From Cytophagaceae bacterium (GTDB lineage: Bacteria > Bacteroidota > Bacteroidia > Cytophagales > Spirosomataceae), in assembly GCA_027491195.1 (NCBI GenBank), contig JAIXWQ010000013.1, forward strand, positions 62,001 to 126,000: a stretch of 64,000 nucleotides of DNA, written 5' to 3'. The translations under genes and the position numbers were made by a program. The stretch's first letter is position 1, and each line of letters opens with the position of its first letter. Below the pieces are notes generated by a model that made no database searches, was not told where the DNA came from, and was given only the letters and a program-made list of their open reading frames with translations. Below are positions 60,164 to 64,000 of the stretch, piece after piece.

Positions 60164-62809
60164 ATGAAAAAAGCAATTGCCATCCGATTAATCAATAGCC
60201 GTAGCCTGTTTTTAGGACTACTTATTTTTACGTTAGGAATTCAACAAGTCTCTGCCCAAATCCTGGGTAGCCGTACTCGTAGCTCTGCCTTACCAGAGAC
60301 GAGTTTTTCTTATTCAGATCCTAAGGAATACACGATTGCAGATATTCAAGTAACCGGTTCTCAATTCTATGATGGTACTTCTATGATCAATATCTCTGGC
60401 CTTCAGGTGGGTGATGTGATCAAAGTACCTGGTGATGCGATTGCCTCAGCGATTCGTAAAATTATGAATCAGGGTATCTTGGATGAAGTATTAATCTATG
60501 CGACGAAGGCGGAGGAAGGAAAGATTTGGTTAACCATCGAATTAAAAGAGCGTCCTCGTTTATTCTCCATCCAATACACAGGCATCAGAAAAGGAGAGCA
60601 AGAGGCTTTAAACGAAAAGATGAAGACCTATAAAGGCAAGATCATCACGGAAACGCTTCGTAAAAACTTAGAATTAACGATTCGCAAATACTACCAAGAA
60701 AAAGGTCGTTTGAACGCGAAGACTAAGTCAACCATTAAAACAGATTCTATCCGAGGAAACAATGCCATTTTACAAGTGGTAGTGGACAAAGGGGAGAAAG
60801 TGAAAGTGAATAAGATCATCTTGAACGGGGTCGATGAGAAGTACCGTTCGTTGGTTTTACGCAAGATTAAGAATACGAAGCAGATGCGTTTTGGACGTAT
60901 TTTCAAGCCATCTAAATTCGTTCCTAAAAAGTGGGATGAGGATAAAGAGAAGTTGCTAGCAGCCATGAATAAATTAGGCTACCGTGACTTCCAATTAAAG
61001 TCAGATTCGATCGGAAACTTTAATAAAGAGTCGATTAACCTGGTTCTAAACATCGTTCAAGGGGCAAAGTATTACTACCGAAACATTCGTTTCGAAGGGA
61101 ATTACATCTATCCTGATTCCGTTTTAAGGGATGTGTTAGGTGTGAAGAAGGGTGATGTGTACAATACAGAAGAATTAGACAAGAAGATGAACTCGAATCC
61201 AGGTGAGGATTTAAGTTCTGTTTATATGGATAATGGGTATTTGTACTACCGCGCAGAACCCGTTGAAACGGCTATTGAAGGAGACTCGATCGATTTGACG
61301 ATTCGTATTTCGGAAGGGAAACAAGCGACGATTAATAAAGTAACATTGAACGGTAATACGAAGACCTCGGATCACGTGGTGATGCGAGAGATTCGTACCT
61401 TACCAGGTCAAAAGTTTAACAAATCAGCCATCATTCGTACGGTGCGTGAACTTTCCACGATTGGTTATTTTAACCCAGAAAAAATTAGTCCTAACCCAAT
61501 ACCACGTCCTGATGGAACGGTAGATATCGAATACAATGTGGAGGAAAAACCTTCTGACCAGATTGAGCTCTCTGGAGGTTGGGGTGGCTACATCGGTTTC
61601 GTAGGAACCCTGGGTATTGTCTTTAACAACTTCTCAGCGAAGAATATATTTAACACGAAGTCTTACCATCCACTGCCAGCAGGTGATGGCCAAAAACTTG
61701 CTGTCAGATTCCAAGCCAATGGGGCTTCCTTCCAGAACTATAGCCTTACGTTCACCGAGCCTTGGTTAGGTGGTAAAAAGCCGAATTCCTTATCAATTTC
61801 ATTAAATAGCAGTATTTCTTATCCTTACAAGTTCCGTCAATCGGGTTATAATAGCTATGGTGCAGGTGGACTTGGTGGAAGTTATGGTGGCTATGGTGGC
61901 TATGGCGGCTACGGCAGCGGCTACGGAGGTTATGGTGGTCTTGGTGGATATAACTCTTTCTCTGTTCCTGACTCTTTAGTAGATGCACACTTTAACGTAA
62001 CGAGTTTATCGATCAGTTTAGGTAAAAGATTGAAATGGCCAGATGATTATTTCTCTTTAAGTCATTCACTTTCTTTCTCTCGTTTCGATGTAGACCGTTA
62101 TTATACGTGGGCTTATCCTCAGGGAATTTCGACGTCGGTTACTTTTATGACGAACTTATCTCGTAATAGTATTGATAACCCGACCTTCCCTCGTTCAGGA
62201 TCTAGCTTCTCTTTATCAGGTAGTTTAACGCCTCCATTTAGCCTTTTAGGGTTGAATAAAGATAACCTCTTAATCGAATACCATAAGTGGATGATGGATG
62301 CTAGCTGGTTCAGTCCACTAGTGGGTAAGTTTATCTTACACACCAGAGCTCACTTAGGATTCTTAGGGTCTTATGGTGGCAAAGAAACGACACGTTTTGA
62401 GCGCTTTGACTTAGGTGGTTCAGGTATGGTGCAAGGATTCTCCTTTAACCGCGATATCGTAGGTCTAAGAGGTTACAAAGATCGTGTGATCGGACCATCA
62501 GGTTCGTATGGTAACGGTGGTGTTGCTTACAACAAGTTTGTGATGGAAGTTCGTTATCCAGTTTCTTTGAATCCATCAGCAACGATCTTCTTGTTAGGAT
62601 TCGCAGAAGGCGGGAATAACTTCTCGTCATTGTCAGAATACAGTCCGTTTAATTTATATAAAGCAGCTGGTTTTGGGGCGCGTATCTTTATGCCTGCCTT
62701 CGGTATGATCGGTATTGATTATGGTATGGGCTTTGATAAACCACGTCCGGGAGATTCTGATTTTGGTCGTCAGGCCTTTACGTTCTCTATCGGTCAGCAA
62801 TTGAGATAA
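60164..62809 (+). CDS. bamA: Outer membrane protein assembly factor BamA
   Basis: 881 residues: a signal peptide to about residue 32, five POTRA domains (about 45-450, with IADIQVTGSQF, VNKIILNGVDEK and INKVTLNGNTK), and an Omp85 barrel. The RGF-type lid motif lies in VRGYKDR-like GLRGYKDRVIGPSG near 767. A Gly-Tyr-rich insert (about 566-596) interrupts a surface loop of the barrel. BamA inserts barrel proteins into the outer membrane. It is followed by skp/ompH with a 2-base gap. Confidence 0.93.
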   Translation: MKKAIAIRLINSRSLFLGLLIFTLGIQQVSAQILGSRTRSSALPETSFSYSDPKEYTIADIQVTGSQFYDGTSMINISGLQVGDVIKVPGDAIASAIRKIMNQGILDEVLIYATKAEEGKIWLTIELKERPRLFSIQYTGIRKGEQEALNEKMKTYKGKIITETLRKNLELTIRKYYQEKGRLNAKTKSTIKTDSIRGNNAILQVVVDKGEKVKVNKIILNGVDEKYRSLVLRKIKNTKQMRFGRIFKPSKFVPKKWDEDKEKLLAAMNKLGYRDFQLKSDSIGNFNKESINLVLNIVQGAKYYYRNIRFEGNYIYPDSVLRDVLGVKKGDVYNTEELDKKMNSNPGEDLSSVYMDNGYLYYRAEPVETAIEGDSIDLTIRISEGKQATINKVTLNGNTKTSDHVVMREIRTLPGQKFNKSAIIRTVRELSTIGYFNPEKISPNPIPRPDGTVDIEYNVEEKPSDQIELSGGWGGYIGFVGTLGIVFNNFSAKNIFNTKSYHPLPAGDGQKLAVRFQANGASFQNYSLTFTEPWLGGKKPNSLSISLNSSISYPYKFRQSGYNSYGAGGLGGSYGGYGGYGGYGSGYGGYGGLGGYNSFSVPDSLVDAHFNVTSLSISLGKRLKWPDDYFSLSHSLSFSRFDVDRYYTWAYPQGISTSVTFMTNLSRNSIDNPTFPRSGSSFSLSGSLTPPFSLLGLNKDNLLIEYHKWMMDASWFSPLVGKFILHTRAHLGFLGSYGGKETTRFERFDLGGSGMVQGFSFNRDIVGLRGYKDRVIGPSGSYGNGGVAYNKFVMEVRYPVSLNPSATIFLLGFAEGGNNFSSLSEYSPFNLYKAAGFGARIFMPAFGMIGIDYGMGFDKPRPGDSDFGRQAFTFSIGQQLR
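61859..61951 (+). repeat. Gly-Gly-Tyr tandem repeat inside bamA
   Basis: About eight copies of the codon pattern for Gly-Gly-Tyr (GGTGGCTAT and variants) encode residues 566-596 of BamA. Synonymous codons vary between units. The place corresponds to the extracellular loop after the first barrel hairpins. Confidence 0.8.
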
Positions 62810-62811
62810 TT

Positions 62812-63393
62812 ATGCGCCTTATATTCGCATTTCTTGGAGTTCTGTTGTTTGCCCAGGTGGCCTGTGCACAGAAGTTCGGTTATGTGGATACGGAGTTTAT
62901 TACCTCTAAGATGCCGGAGTATGCGAAAGTGCAGAAGCAGATTGAGCAAAACACGGCTACGTGGTTAGCGGAGGTAGAGAAGAAGAAAGGGGAGCTGGAG
63001 AAGTTAGAAAAAGAGTACAAGCTAGAAGAGCTCTTGTTAACAGAAGATTTAAAGCAGCAACGCTTAGCGGCGATTCAAGCGAAGAATAAGGAGGCCAAAG
63101 CCTTTGAAAATCAGGTTTTCGGGACAGAAGGCGAGTTATTCAAATTAAAACAAGCAGCCTACAAATCCATCCTTGATCAAATCTCGAAGGCCATCGAAAA
63201 AGTGGTGCGAGCGAAACGACTGGACTTTATCTTTGACAAGGCAAATGATGGCTTAGTCTTATTGTATACAAATCCGGTACACGACTATTCAGACTATGTT
63301 TTAGAAGAGCTAGGTTTAGAGTTAGATCCGAATTTGGTAGAAAAAACAAAGAAAGAGGTAGTGCAAGAGCCAAAAAGTCCTAAAAAGAATTAA
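62812..63393 (+). CDS. OmpH/Skp-family periplasmic chaperone, first copy
   Basis: 193 residues: signal peptide to about 20, KFGYVDTEFITSKMPEYAKVQKQ, then a long Lys/Glu-rich coiled coil (about 45-130) and a C-terminal beta piece. The family holds unfolded outer membrane proteins for BamA. Stop of bamA is 2 bases upstream, so they are one operon. The tail is extended by a Lys/Pro-rich stretch (PKSPKKN). Confidence 0.9.
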   Translation: MRLIFAFLGVLLFAQVACAQKFGYVDTEFITSKMPEYAKVQKQIEQNTATWLAEVEKKKGELEKLEKEYKLEELLLTEDLKQQRLAAIQAKNKEAKAFENQVFGTEGELFKLKQAAYKSILDQISKAIEKVVRAKRLDFIFDKANDGLVLLYTNPVHDYSDYVLEELGLELDPNLVEKTKKEVVQEPKSPKKN

Positions 63394-63440
63394 TTTTACC
63401 CTATAATAATACAGAGAACACAAACAAATTATTAATACAC

Positions 63441-64000
63441 ATGAAAAACAAGTTTATTTTGGCCGCAGGCCTACTTTTCGGATTAGCTGCTTTGCCTGCT
63501 ACGGCTCAAGTAAAAATCGGATTCATCTATCAAGAGAAAATCTACAGCCAAATGCCAGAGGCTAAGCAAGTAGAAGAAGATTTGAAGAATACAGAGAAGC
63601 AATACCAAACATTGATTCAAGCGAAAATCAAGGATTTCCAAGATAAGGCAGCTGTATACGAGAAATTACCAGCGAACACTTCTGATATCATCAAACAAGA
63701 TAAAGAGAAGGAATTACAAAACTTACAAACTTCAATTCAAGAGTTCCAACAAAACGCTCAGACTTCTATCCAAAAGAAGCAAGCACAATTGTTACAACCT
63801 ATCGTAAAGAAAATTGAAGAGAACATGCACGCAGTAGCGAACGAAAACGCTTACACGTTTGTGTTTAATAACTACGAGCCAGGAACAGGTGCTAACCCAG
63901 TTTTATTACACTTCCCTGCTGAAGCAGATATCTCTGATTTAGTATTGAAGAAAATGGGAATCACGCCACGTCCAGCAGGTGCAGCAGCTCCAGCAACAGC
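63441..64000 (+). CDS. OmpH/Skp-family chaperone, second copy, cut by the window end
   Basis: An open frame starts with ATG at 63441 and is still open at the last base, so at least 186 residues are visible. Signal peptide LAAGLLFGLAALPATAQ, then KIGFIYQEKIYSQMPEAK, a coiled coil, and a late VFNNYEPGTGANPVL region with an Ala/Pro-rich tail. It is a second Skp-like protein that follows the first after about 47 bases. Two Skp genes after bamA are a common arrangement in this phylum. Confidence 0.9.
   Translation, partial: MKNKFILAAGLLFGLAALPATAQVKIGFIYQEKIYSQMPEAKQVEEDLKNTEKQYQTLIQAKIKDFQDKAAVYEKLPANTSDIIKQDKEKELQNLQTSIQEFQQNAQTSIQKKQAQLLQPIVKKIEENMHAVANENAYTFVFNNYEPGTGANPVLLHFPAEADISDLVLKKMGITPRPAGAAAPAT

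Overview
The window is a chromosomal segment of a gliding, aerobic-type Bacteroidota, most likely a member of the Cytophagales (family-level placement is inference). The signs are a GldG-family gliding protein next to dnaN, a type IX secretion (T9SS) C-terminal sorting domain on the DUF1501 protein, a PorG-like (DUF6089) barrel, an enlarged SecA, DUF1800/DUF1501 partners, a bamA-skp-skp cluster, and several TAnnTTTG-type -7 promoter elements.

Layout. (1) 1-13.1 kb holds ordinary metabolic and surface genes: an AraC-type membrane regulator, two glycosyltransferase-like genes, a membrane dipeptidase, a small zeta-toxin cluster, hydrolases, a HigB/HigA-type module, an HDAC-like deacetylase and a fasciclin-domain protein. 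(2) 13.2-38.4 kb is an accessory island. It begins with a MazE/MazF-type pair, a RhuM-Fic gene broken by one in-frame amber codon, a class II Fic protein, an orphan antitoxin-like small gene, a Schlafen/AlbA-type ATP-binding protein and a WYL regulator. (3) 20.5-34.8 kb is the defence core. A very AT-rich five-gene operon encodes a NERD-SF1 helicase, a large DrmE-position protein, a DrmA-like helicase, a DrmB-like DUF1998 protein and an unknown 355-residue protein. It converges tail-to-tail on a two-gene R-M unit with a C5-cytosine methyltransferase and a Sau3AI/MutH-type endonuclease. I read this as a DISARM-like system of unusual composition: no PLD-type DrmC is visible, an extra NERD helicase leads the operon, and a true type II restriction enzyme sits beside the methyltransferase. 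(4) Two unknown genes, an HNH nuclease, a Fic/DUF4172 protein and a tRNA-Val close the island. (5) 38.6-64 kb returns to core genes on ordinary composition: terC, dnaN, gldG, ppiD, an argA-like/argG/argC/argD operon, aat, proB, secA, DUF1800/DUF1501, uppS, bamA and two ompH/skp genes.

How the parts work together. In the defence core the WYL regulator lies directly in front of the operon, and a perfect 8-bp inverted repeat beside a TACATTTG -7 element in the gap suggests a dedicated repressor-operator pair. By analogy with class 2 DISARM, the C5 methyltransferase would mark self DNA while DrmA/DrmB act on unmodified incoming DNA. The Sau3AI-like enzyme would give an independent cut. The right-hand core genes build envelope capacity: SecA exports precursors, PpiD and the Skp proteins chaperone them, BamA inserts barrels, and UppS makes the lipid carrier for wall and surface glycans.

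Outside the genes, the most interesting structure is a dispersed intergenic element (two full copies and one half copy) with conserved ends rich in AAAGCACAAAGAATAAAG and paired base changes in its internal hairpins.
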